The notes below the pieces were generated by a model, which had not been told where the DNA came from, did no database searches, and saw only the letters and a list, made by a program, of their open reading frames with translations. Position numbers and translations under genes: made by a program. Shown here piece after piece: positions 54,024 through 63,544 of a stretch of DNA of 64,000 nt; position 1 is the stretch's first letter; each line of letters starts with the position of its first letter. The stretch is from the NCBI RefSeq assembly GCF_000372725.1, contig NW_005194814.1, forward strand, positions 91,490-155,489, in the 5' to 3' direction. Source of the stretch: Emiliania huxleyi CCMP1516. Taxonomy: Eukaryota > Haptophyta > Isochrysidales > Noelaerhabdaceae.

Positions 54024-56179
54024 CACACACGCACACACACACGCACACACACACGCACACACACGCGGACGCACAGAACGCAAGCACCCCGATGAGACGG
54101 CGCCTGCTCCCCCAAGCTGACGGGAGTGGTGTCGGGCTGCTGCAGCACGGAGATGCACGCGTCCGCGCGGATGCGCTGCGCGGGCTCGCACGCCACCGGG
54201 TCGGCCGCCGAGGCGAGCTCCAACCTGTGGGACGTGTCGTGGGCGTGTCATGGACGCGTCCTTACCACCGGGGTGGCCGCCGAGGCGAGCGCGAACCGGA
54301 GCGCGCGCGTCACGGCGCGCATGGCCGCAGAGCTCGCCTAGGCGACGCAGAGCGGGCGAGTGACCCGACGTGCCGCCGCCGGCCACACCGCCGCCCAGCG
54401 CGCCGTTGGCCGCAATTTCGTCGACCCGACGCCGATCCGCGTGAGCGACTGCGTGGGGTCGATCGGCGGCGAGCGGCCGGCGGCGGCGAGCGGCTCGGAG
54501 AGCTCGATGTGGCCGTCGACGAGCGATGTGAGCTCCTCGACGTGCGCGCCGGCCGCCCGGCCGCCGTCTGCGCGCGGGTGGCCCGAGCCCGGCGCGGGGA
54601 TGCCTGCAGGAGGGCTCCGAGAAAGTTCCGGGACGCCCTGCGCGCGGGTGGGCTGCGGCCCGAGCCCTAAGGGTGCTGCCGAGCTTCTCGAGGACGGGGG
54701 GCGTGAGGGCGATGCCCTTGGCCTCGAGGGCGCGGAGCCGTCCGAGCGCGCGCTGCGAGAAGCCGGCCGCCTCGAAATCGCCGAGCGCAAAGGCGTCCGA
54801 CGCGGCCGCGCCTTGAGCGACAGTTCCGGGAAGGATCAGAGGAGGCTCGGAGAGGGTTGAAAGCGTCTCCGGCGCGGCCGCGCCCGACGCGCGGACAGAA
54901 GGCGACGGCTGCAGCAGCAGCAGAGTCACCGACTCGCCCCCGAGGCGGCGGTGCGCCCGCTCGGTGAGGCAAGAGTAGAAGCCTCGCAGCATCGACCCCT
55001 CCTAAACAGCGGGTTGAAAGACGGTTCAGAAAGGCCCCGCACCAGCGGTTTGGCGCAAGCGCGGCCGCCGCCTCCTCGGGGCGCACGACCCGGCCGAGCT
55101 CCTCGCCGACCCGCACCTGTGGACCCACTCGCTGATTAGTTCACCAACTCAGCGCTGGACGGCCGACCTCGCTCGGCGCGCACCGCCGCCCGCCACAGCC
55201 GCAACAGCGGCGCCAAATCGTCGACAACGACCAACGCGTCTCCGCCCGCGCGCTGCGCCATCGAGCACGCCGCCTGCGCGGCGACGACGAGCTCCGCATC
55301 GCTCTCTGCAACCAGCAGCCGCGAGCCTACAGGAAGGTTCCGAGAAGGCTCACGGAAGGCTTCGGGCCGCGTCGCCCTCTGCAACCAGCGGCACGAGCCG
55401 TCGCCCCACTCGCTTCTCCGAGCGGCCTCGGCGCCCTCAGCGGTGGTGACGACGACACGCTTCACCTCGGGCGCAAACTGCGCCGCCCCGCTCAGCATGC
55501 GCGAGGCGAGTGCGGCGGAGCCAGAGGCGGAGGGCAGCGTCTCTGGAGCGAGCAGCAGCATCGACTGGCCGCGGCCGATCGGCGCCAGCGCATCTACCGC
55601 CGTGACACCGGTGTGGAGCGGCTTCCCGATCGGCACCCGCCTCGCCTGCGGCACCCGCTCCTCGAAGACCGCGCCGCCGCCGCCGCCGCGGCCAGCGGTT
55701 GCGAGCAGGCTGCGCACAGACATCTCGCCGGCCCAGGCCTCGTCCGGCGCGGGGAGGGGGAGCGTGAGGTTGCCGGCACCGCGCGAAGCCGCCTCGCCGA
55801 GCACGGCGGCCGGCCCACTGAGCTGCGTCGCGAAGGCGAGGCCGACGCGGCAGAAGAGCACGGCACCCACGCCGCCGTCTGCAAACGCGACTAGCGACCC
55901 GTCGGCCGGCTCGCAGCCGACCGGAGGCTCGAGCACGACGAGCTCGCCCTCGCGCCGGACAACGCTGCCGAGGGAGGTGGCGTCCTCGTCCAAGCCCGAC
56001 GCGACGGCCGCCTCCCGCCGCGCCTCGAACGCGGTCGACTCGGCGTCGGAGGCGATCGCGAGCGGAGACAGCCGCACGCGCACCGGCGCCACACGGCCAA
56101 ACGGCCGCACCGAGGGCGTGAGCTGGTGGCAGTGCGCCACGGCGAGCAGAAGAAGCAGGACACGGGCACGCATGTACAT
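53430..56179 (-). CDS. Divergent F-type ATP synthase alpha-subunit-like protein with leader peptide
   Basis: Nuclear paralogue of the F1 alpha subunit. ATG 56179 gives a hydrophobic leader (MYMRARVLLLLLAVAHCHQL) and an Arg/Ser-rich stretch, suggesting plastid import. Alpha-type sequence follows: PIGKPLHTGVTAVDALAPIG, DALVVVDDLAPLLRLWRAAV, RGFYSCLTERAHRRLGG, ELTSLVDGHIELSEPLAAAG, SLTRIGASSAAMRAVTRALR joined to LELASAADPV, and ISVLQQPDTTPVSLGEQVAL. The normal P-loop GDRQTGKT is replaced by APETLPSASGS after GRGQ, so nucleotide binding is probably lost. Introns placed: 55398-55327, one near 55150-55000, 54883-54812, 54679-54604, one near 54446-54340, 54296-54225, 54103-53661. Four are introner-like and one holds the (AC)n tract. 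The stop is at 53430. It may be a non-catalytic regulator or assembly relative of AtpA; the role is inference. Confidence 0.8.
53745..54075 (+). repeat. (AC)n microsatellite inside an intron of the ATP-synthase-alpha-like gene
   Basis: About 330 bp of AC with ACGC variants; in gene sense it is (GT)n. The surrounding intron runs 54103-53661 with a GC donor. Confidence 0.97.
54225..54296 (-). other. Introner-like intron, 72 bp, GT-AG, 33-bp flanking duplication
   Basis: 54265-54297 and 54193-54225 match at 29 of 33 positions (core GGCCGCCGAGGCGAGC on +). Splicing gives RALRLELASAADPV. The 3' half (sense GGACGCGTCCATGACACG...) matches the intron at 51667-51735. Confidence 0.85.
54604..54679 (-). 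other. Introner-like intron, 76 bp, GC-AG, imperfect duplication
   Basis: In sense, GGGCTCGGGCC...ACCCGCGCGCAG occurs both just inside the 5' end and just after the 3' end of the intron, the 5' copy carrying 7 extra bases. The tail contains TTTCTCGGAGCCCTCC. Confidence 0.7.
54812..54883 (-). other. Introner-like intron, 72 bp, GC-AG, about 20-25-bp duplication
   Basis: In sense, GGCGCGGCCGCG(C/T)CGGA starts the intron and recurs at the downstream exon start. Splicing gives RASGAAASDAFALGDFEAAG. Tail: GAGCCTCC...ATCCTTCCCGGAAC. Confidence 0.75.
55327..55398 (-). other. Introner-like intron, 72 bp, GC-AG, about 33-bp duplication
   Basis: 55367-55399 and 55294-55327 are near-identical (sense core GCTGGTTGCAGAG). 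Because 72 is a multiple of three and stop-free, the unspliced frame stays open. Splicing gives WGDGSRLLVAESDAE. Tail: GAGCCTTCTCGGAACCTTCC. Confidence 0.85.
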
Positions 56180-56863
56180 GCGCGCAACGTCGCGGGAGAC
56201 GGAGCGAGCTGCTCCCGGAGGCTAAAAATAATGAGCGGGAATAGGACCGCCGCAAGCGGCGTGGCGTGGAGCGGTTGCGCATCCCTCCGGGGGCCCCTCT
56301 GCGCCGGGGAGGCGTTGTTGGAGGCTAGGACGCAAGCGTCCGTCGCCCTTTTCAAACTCGGGGCCCACTCCGCTAGGAACCGCTACGCTCCGACCCGACC
56401 GAATTTGGAGGGCCTAAAAGTTTAAGGTGTTGCTGCGCAAATGCTCAGCCGTTCATGGAGGCCGTCTCCGATCTGGAGGAGACGGGTCAACCCCGTGAGG
56501 ACCAGATCACGAATCACGTGCGTCTCGTCGTTAGCCGGAGGGGATGTTGACACTGGCGTTGATGAGTACTCGAGTATGTACTTTCCTTGTGGCTGGTCTT
56601 CCTCGGTGTCGTGTGTGTGCCAAGTGCGCCGCCGTCATTTTCCACACATACCTAACCCATCGTTCCACCGCCCGGGCTCTGTCTATCTATCTGTCTGTCT
56701 GTCTGGACAGGGTGGCAGCCGCCAACGACCCCTGGAAACGATTCGCCGCTGAGCTCCCGCTGTGGTTTGCAGTGTGTGTGGCTCTTACGAACATACACAC
56801 ACACATACCCGAACGAAGGTGGATGGATGACTAACCACAGGGTTCGAGGATTTTGTAGAGGAG

Positions 56864-56930
<67 letters not shown>

Positions 56931-57052
56931 TGCCAACAACAATCCTCCAGCCTTAGAACAGAGAAGTAAAAGCCCCGTCGCTCGTTTTACTTCGCGCCCG
57001 CTTCGCCGGGGGCCGGCAGTTCAGATTGCGCGGCACTGCCGCGCTGCCTGCC
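56180..57052. other. Divergent intergenic region with (CT)n at 56863-56926
   Basis: Between the - strand ATP-synthase-like gene and the + strand gene at 57053. It holds a (CT)n microsatellite of about 64 bp and short TCTGTCTGTCTGTC runs. No supported ORF. Confidence 0.5.
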
Positions 57053-58281
57053 ATGCCCATGATGAGCATGGGCCCCGACGCTGATCACTATCAGTACGAC
57101 CAGTGGCGCAGCATGCTCGCTCAAGGCGTCGGTCGCGACGTGGTGCGCTTTCGTCGCCGCTAGAATTCTGCATCGGCGGCGTCGTCAGACGTGAACCTGT
57201 GCTTAGGAAACGTGGCCTTACACCAAACACCAACAACCATCCTTCGTGCCGCAGAAGTGGGAGCATCCGTACGACCATTCGCCCCCTCCGTCGACTCCCC
57301 CACCTCCGTCTCTACCAGCTCCGCTGTACGGTGCTCAGCGGACCCGGCCCGCCTGACGCCCAACATCTTGCCCGTCCTCCAATCCCGTGTTCGTCCCACG
57401 CAGGCATCTTCAACCACACGTGCTTCGTCCCATGGGCGCACGCCGAAGCGGTGCGCCTGGCGCCGTCAGTCCCTCAAAACCCGTTTCTCTGACGCTCCTA
57501 GGAGGTCAACCACACCGGCTTCCTCGTGGATGTGCCCTTTGAGCTCCATAGCCACAGGCGCGCTCACAGAAGGCCGCCCGGCGCCGCTGCCATCCGCCCC
57601 AAATCGAGCGGGGTGGAGCGCCGCTTCGCAAGGCGTTGAGCCCGCCTCCGCAGGAGCTGTGGTGATACCGTCCTCCTCCTCGGCGGCCTCAGCCTCCTGT
57701 TTACCGCCTTCGCCCTGTTCTTCCTTCTCTCCCCTGCGAGACCCGCTCCCGCGGTGAACTTCGACGAGGCGCGCTCCCTGTGGCAGGAGGAGCCCAAGCA
57801 GCAGCGGTGCGGCGTGGCCTGCTGTAGCGGCGGTGGCTGCTCGCCGCCGTCCTGCTTGAGCAGATTCTCGTGCCACCCATGTGACTGCGTCCCAGCCCAG
57901 CAGCGCGACCTCTACAGTGCTGCAGGGGCCGAGATTGCCGAGTTCTGTGCCGGCCTTTTCGGGTGCTTGTGTGCACCCTGCGGCCGTGCTGCGGCTCTTC
58001 TTTCCCGCTGCTGGCAGAGCGTGGCTGGTTGGTGCAGCCGCTGCCGGGCGAGTTTCGCCAGGTGCCTCGCGGTGACCTTTTGCTGCAAGGGGCGCCGTCA
58101 ATCTGCGCAACGCGGGCTCCCACAGTGGGCGGCGTCCAAGCCGTTCCCTCCTACCCCCGGCACAGCTGCACCCCCGTCTCCTCCGACGGACCCGACGACG
58201 GGGCTGACCCTCCCGTTGCCGTCGATGGTGTACATTCAGAAGAAGTGTAGGCAGTACGGCTATACGCAATTCCTCGTGTAG
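57053..58281 (+). CDS. Cys-rich single-pass membrane protein, multi-exon, function unknown
   Basis: ATG 57053 starts MPMMSMGPDADHYQYDQWRS. Further exons read KWEHPYDHSPPPSTPPPPSL (from the acceptor near 57251), IFNHTCFVPWAHAEAEVNHT joined across about 57451-57502, and VDVPFELHSHRRA. A membrane segment VLLLGGLSLLFTAFALFFLL precedes a luminal-looking region NFDEARSLWQEEPKQQRCGV with many cysteines (CCSGGGC, SCHPCDC, GLFGCLCAPCGR, RCWQS). The protein ends KKCRQYGYTQFLV at 58281. Exon limits are approximate, with stops in the unspliced frame around 57640. Not recognised; probably a membrane-tethered Cys-rich protein. Confidence 0.5.
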
Positions 58282-58415
58282 GCTGCACGCTCGGGACGAG
58301 CTTGAGGCATGCTATGTCCATGAGATAGCTAGGAGATAGAGAGCGAGAGATAGCGAGAGAGCGAGCGAGAGAGAGCGAGAGATGGGAGGACAGAGTCAGA
58401 GAGGGGGGGGGGAGA

Positions 58416-58623
<208 letters not shown>

Positions 58624-58883
58624 TGTCTGTCTAATGCACCGTGTACTGTGAATCCGCCTCAGCGCAGGACACCCCCCTCCTGAGCGCTGAGGGAGTGCTC
58701 TCGAGTGTGGGAGCAGCGGAGCTCAATTGTGTGTACGCAACGAGCAGCGCGATAAACGGGCAAAAGAGCACACAGAAATCGAACCCCCGCTCCCCGCGCT
58801 TCCGGATTTTTTATTTTGCATTGAAAGGAGGGCTCGCAGACGCGACCACCAACGGACCACAGCGCGGCTCCCGCTCAACAATC

Positions 58884-59174
58884 ATGGACCTGCGTTGCCT
58901 CAAGTGCTTCACCGCCACCGAGCCGAAGCCTCTTGAGGACGCTACGAAGCTGCCGTACTCGCTGTCTGAGGGTGATACTGTGGCTGCGCCAGAACCGGAG
59001 AAGCCAGTCTTCATAATCCCGTCCCCGAGGAAGCCAACGCTCGAGCCTGCGCCGCTCGAGGATGCAACCAATGACAATGTCGTCAGCAACGCCCAGCGCT
59101 ATGCCCAGGACGCCTGGGAGCGCGCTCAGGCTGCTGCGAGCATGCGGCGCAAGCAGTCTTCGGCATCGCTTTGA
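58884..59174 (+). CDS. Small hypothetical protein, 96 residues
   Basis: ATG 58884 begins MDLRCLKCFTATEPKPLEDA. A loose internal duplication (PKPLEDATKLP and PAPLEDATNDN) brackets EPEKPVFIIPSPRKP. The C-terminus is helical and basic (AQDAWERAQAAASMRRKQSS). Composition and lower GC than the flanks support coding. Upstream in-frame residues from 58641 are less protein-like. No family recognised. Confidence 0.5.
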   Translation: MDLRCLKCFTATEPKPLEDATKLPYSLSEGDTVAAPEPEKPVFIIPSPRKPTLEPAPLEDATNDNVVSNAQRYAQDAWERAQAAASMRRKQSSASL

Positions 59175-59639
59175 GAGCCTCGCGTTGTCGCGTTGCTGTT
59201 GGCTTGAACGTTGGGTTGGGGATGTGTCTAGTGGGCGTCAGCAAGTGTCAGCCGGGAAAAATTCAGAACGCAGAGCAGGTAGCGTAGAGCAGGCAGCGTT
59301 CTCACAAGTCAGAGATCAGCATGAGTCTGACGCCCCACATTGCGCATAAAGCTCATGACTCATATGTTTGATTTTGTGTCTCGTCCGTGACCAGAGACCA
59401 CAGCTCTCGCAGCTGACGTGTCTCGTGTGGGCTGTGGCGTCACTAGTCTTTAGTTGAGGTGCTCCAATCGTTCTTGTATTCAGCACGCCACAGTCAAATT
59501 CACAACACTCCCGGCTTTAGAAAGTACACGCACAAGTGGGCGACGACAGGCCTGCTCTCTCACGTGCGCTGCGGCGACGCCTCTGGTGCGGACGATCTCT
59601 TCTAGACCGGATCGTACACGCACGCGTCGGCCCGCGCTC
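59175..59639. other. Intergenic stretch, no supported gene
   Basis: 3' flanks of two convergent genes; nothing repeated or coding seen. Confidence 0.4.
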
Positions 59640-60705
59640 TCACGGCCCGAACTCGGCCGCCCTCCTCCTCCGCGCCGCCTTCCTCCGCCACAGCCGCTGC
59701 GTCGCCTGCAGCCGGAAGCGGACGAGGCCTCTCCGGCGGCCGGGCCGAGAGAGCGACTCCTCGAGCCGCTCGAGTGTGTCTGCCTCGGCCGCCTGCCGGG
59801 CGCGCGGGGGGGTAAGGGGGGTGGGACTGGAGAGGCGGCGCGGCCCCTCGCCCGCTGTGGCTGGGGCCCGGGGGAGGAGCGAGAGAGGCGGCGGCGGCAG
59901 AGGAGGGGGAGGGGGGGGGGGTTCTGTGGAGTGTGCAGGGGCGCTTGCGGGGTGCGCCGCGCCTCCCGCTCGGCAGCCGCCTGCAGCAGCAGCTCGCGCT
60001 GAAGGCCCGCCGCCTCCACAGCCCGCCCCTGCCGCGCCCTCACCAGCAGCCGCTGCAGCACGTGGCCCCGCTCCATCTCTCCGATCACCTCGTCGGGCCG
60101 GAGCCAGAGGCAGTGCCGCGCGGTGGCACCCTCGGACGCGGTGTGGTCGACGGCGCTGAGCCGAGCCTGCAACGCGAGGGGCGGACCGGTCGCGCGCGCG
60201 CAGGTCAGCCGCTGTGGCCGCGGCCGCGGGGAGGGCTGGCGCGAGCGTGCGCCTCATGCACGAAGGGAACCTCGAGCAGGAAGGTGACGTAGCGCCCCGA
60301 GCGCTTGAGGACGCGCGCGGGGCTCTCGCGACGCAGCCGCGAGGCGAGCGCCTCTGCCGAGCCAAATACTGACCCCGTCTCCTCGGCCAGTTCGCGGGCA
60401 GCGGTGTAGTAGGCGTCGACGTCGTCCTCCTCGCGCTTCCCCCCAAAGTCGGAGAGGAGGCCGGCGCGCGTGCCGTTCTCGTGCGACTGCATGAGATAAT
60501 AGACGCCGTCGCGGCGGCGCATGAACGGAATCACGCCAGCCGCGGCGACATCGACACCAGCGATCTGGAACCCCGTCGGCGCCGCGGGCGGCTCCTGGCG
60601 CATACACACGCGCATGGGCGGCCGTCGCGGTGGGCTGCCGTACAGCGCTGTCGAGGGCAGGAGCGCCGCGGAGGCGAGCGCCGCCAGCGCGGCGAGCGCG
60701 ACCAT
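59640..60705 (-). CDS. NUDIX hydrolase-domain protein
   Basis: ATG 60705 gives a leader MVALAALAALASAALLPSTA, then the domain: GVDVAAAGVIPFMRRRDGVY, MQSHENGTRAGLLSDFGGK and the Nudix box GGKREEDDVDAYYTAARELA followed by EETG (GX5EX7REUXEEXGU), then RYVTFLLEVPFVHEAH. The next exons read ARLSAVDHTASEGATARHCL and WLRPDEVIGEMERGHVLQRL, and finally AEADTLERLEESLSRPG with a basic tail ending AAEFGP at 59640. Nudix enzymes hydrolyse nucleoside diphosphates linked to another moiety; substrate unknown. The leader suggests plastid or ER routing. AAAAGAATTCGCGG lies about 90 bp upstream. Middle exon limits are approximate. Confidence 0.8.
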
Positions 60706-60926
60706 TCGTCCGGTGTCCAGCCTCTGGCCTGCAGCGCACCCAGCTTGTCCCGCCCAGTCGTGGGCGAGAAGGTGTCGACAACGGCGCCAGTGATCGCCGC
60801 GAATTCTTTTCCATTTTCCCCCCAAAACAAAACGGGGGGAAATTCCATTTTTTCAGCGACGTATCTTCATCGATTTCCTAATTTCTTCTCTCTCGCCCGT
60901 CCGTCACGAATCGGCGCAGCCTCAGC

Positions 60927-62198
60927 TCACACGAGGTCCAGCGGCGGCGGCTTCGGCCTTCCGCCCGCCGGTGGCCCGGGCCCGCCGCCGCTCTGCTGCT
61001 TCGCGCTCCCCTCCGCGCCGCCGCCCCCCGCGCCCCCGACACTCGGGCTGCCGCCGCCCGCCTCGCCGCATGGGCAGTCGGACAGGCACCCGGACAGGAG
61101 CATGGCCGAGGGCGAGCCGAGCGCTGCGGCGGAAGTGCGCCAGTCGATGTCGTGCACGACGCCGCGCACCTACCCGGAAGGCTCCGAGAAGGTGGAGCGA
61201 GAGGGGCGGGCGCGGGGGCGATGGTGAGGCGGTGCGGTGCGGTGCGGTCAGCGCGGTGCGGCAATACGGCTGGCGCGGTCACCTGCAGCCACCAGCGGGC
61301 GCGGAGCAGCGAGGGCGGCAGCATGCCCGCGCGTCCGCCCTCGACCCACGCGGACAGGGCGAGCAGGAGCAGCTCCACGGCGAGCGCCTGCGGGGCAGGG
61401 AGAGGAGGAGGAGGGGGGTGCGAGATAGCACAAGGGGTTTGATCAGGGGCGGCGCCGCCGCACCAGAGGCACAAAGACGAGTGCGACGAGGAACACGGGC
61501 AAGCAGCAGCAGTACGCCTGTGTGCCGGGGACGGTCCTGTGGCGTGGGGGAGAGAGTGCTGGCGCTGCCGGCTTTGCGAGCTTGCGTGAGCTCTCCTCCG
61601 CAACGCAGGCGGCGCAGCGGTCAGAGAGCAGCCGCTGCGCCAGCAGGAGCGCGCCGCTCGTGCCCGGCGGCAAGCCGCTGCCGCCGCCGCCGCCGCCGCC
61701 GCCGCCGGGCAGCTCGACCACAAACGAGCCGCCATGAGGCGTGTTGTGCGGCACGAGGACGGTGAAGGTTCCGAGCCGCGGGTGCGTGATCTGGATCGGC
61801 TGGCCGGGCACGCCGGGCGGCACCCCAATCTCGATGCGCTCCGGCATCGTCAGATTCGACGGCGCGCCGCCGCCAAACAAGCTCCCCAGCTCGGCGCCAA
61901 ACACCGGAGCCTGGTTGACGGGCCGGCCCTGGTAGGCGTCGACCCCCGCGCGGAGGGTCGAGCAGTAGTGCCGCACCGACTCGCTCACGCGGCGGTGTGA
62001 GCCCGCGGCCCACTTCGGCACGATCATCAGCAGGGCGAAGACGCCGGCGAAGCAGGCGCCGAGCAAGAGGCCGGGAAGGACGAGCAGAAGGCCACCTGCG
62101 GTCCGAGCAGCCGCAGGGAGCTCCGCGACGCAGCGGCTGGCGGAGCGGCCGAGCGAGCGGCCGAGCTCGTCGCAGGAGGAGAGGAGGTAGAGGCACAT
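60927..62198 (-). CDS. Membrane protein with P-G-x-P-G ligand-like motif, function unknown
   Basis: ATG 62198 starts MCLYLLSSCDELGRSLGRSA. A hydrophobic helix GGLLLVLPGLLLGACFAGVF follows. The soluble part contains RIEIGVPPGVPGQPIQITHP and RLGTFTVLVPHNTPHGGSFV, a VPPGV..G..(x)V.VP pattern common in uncharacterised algal proteins. A second helix (CCCLPVFLVALVFVPL) precedes a GT-AG intron to ALAVELLLLALSAWVEGGRA. A further GT-AG intron (about 61171-61282, tail CTTCTCGGAGCCTTCC) leads to VRGVVHDIDWRTSAAALGSP and a Gly/Pro-rich end PKPPPLDLV at 60927. Family unknown; membrane topology is predicted only by hydrophobicity. Confidence 0.6.
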
Positions 62199-62422
62199 CG
62201 GCGCTATCGAATCTGCTGCTGCTTGACGCCTGTGGCGTGTCTGCTGGGGGCCGCCGGACCGATAGACGGGAACGCGCTTTTTCTTTTGTGTCACTTATCT
62301 GTGAGCTGTCGTGATCATCTGTCTCGCGTCCACCCATACCGCGTTGGTGTCCAGTCCGAGCCTGGCTGTTCTTCACCTTCCTTCCTACCTACCTGTGAGA
62401 GTGTTGTTGTTGTTGTTAGGTA

Positions 62423-63544
62423 TCTCGCGAATACTTGATTTTTCACGCCGTCTTGAGCACTTGAGCACTGGATAGGGTCGGTTCCGCATGGTACGGGACC
62501 CCTCGATCGTCTCGCCCACCCTCACTGGTGTGTTCATTGGGGGGGGTCATAACAAACACGGTACAGGATCGAGGTGCACGCTGCCGAGGCAGTGTCGTCC
62601 CCCCTCTCCCCGACGGCGATGGCGGTGTGACCGATCGAGCTAACAATCGTGTTCAAGCGGCCCTCCTGTGAGCTGGTACACCAAGAATGGCTTACCACTG
62701 CCAGGGGCCACACTGTGGCAAGCTGTGGTGAGCGTGGTTTGGCTTGTGCAGCCCATACGGACGTGGTATATACACATATATGCGGCCACGTGTCGGCCGG
62801 TTCGGGGCACGAATTCCGGATTTTTCCACGGCCTAACAATCGTTGCTGTAGTGGCGCCAATGGCCGCCTCCCGTCGCGCCATTGGCACCCTAGCCAGCAG
62901 TAGCACCGGAGGCAACACCACCAAGCCCACAAGTCACAAGAGTGACGGAGATGCTTGCCACGAGCACCGTGACGCCCGACCCTGTGAGCACCGTGGGCGT
63001 ATACGGCTGCATACGGTGAGATGATGCACAGCATGGCCAGACAAGGGATGCAAGGCTCGCCAGCTGTATGTTAGTGAGGTATATAGATGTGATCAACATG
63101 TGTGCGTCACAGGTACGCGCAGCAGCGCATGTAGCCGCTGATATCGAAGACAGCGCAAACAGGTCTTTTTGCGCCACGCACCCGATGGCCGTGCTGGTCC
63201 AACTTCGTGCACAGGAATGGTATCAGCGCGTCTCCGCCATAACTGGACATGGCAATGAAGCAGCTGAGACGTGACAACACCGGTGCTGGGCCAAGGAGGT
63301 GCCGCTCACCGCCGATTGTTAGGACTGTCGTCGAAAAGGCGAGCGGCGGTCGCCGGGCAGCAGCTCGTGGCGATCGTCGATCCGCGAGCTGCCAAGCTTG
63401 TCACAGGCCGGCACTGGATCGAGGACGATGGCGCCGCGCGGCTGGAGGCAACGGAGAAAGGCATTGTGGAGCGGCGAGGCGATTGTTAGGAATTTCGAGG
63501 CGCGGAAAAATCCGATCGCCTGGAAAAATCAAGTATTCGCGAGA
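62423..63544. mobile_element. TIR element, 1122 bp, with nested repeats
   Basis: A perfect 22-bp inverted repeat begins TCTCGCGAATACTTGATTTT at 62423-62444 and ends at 63523-63544. Inside are copy 3 of the CACTTGAGCACTGG repeat and a second inverted pair: CGGATTTTTCC plus CCTAACAATCG at about 62816-62842, inverted at about 63478-63512, with one more CGATTGTTAGG at about 63313. No clear target duplication and no transposase. Confidence 0.75.
62452..62645 (+). repeat. Dispersed repeat, CACTTGAGCACTGGATAGGG family, copy 3
   Basis: Near-identical to 40167-40365 along most of its length. It sits just inside the left TIR of the 62423-63544 element. Confidence 0.9.

Noticed and set aside
55000-55150. 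28-nt mini-intron in the ATP-synthase-like gene (GTGAAC...CACAG)
   Set aside because: Alignment with alpha subunits fits one longer GT-AG intron (about 55150-55000) better, so the tiny intron is not needed.
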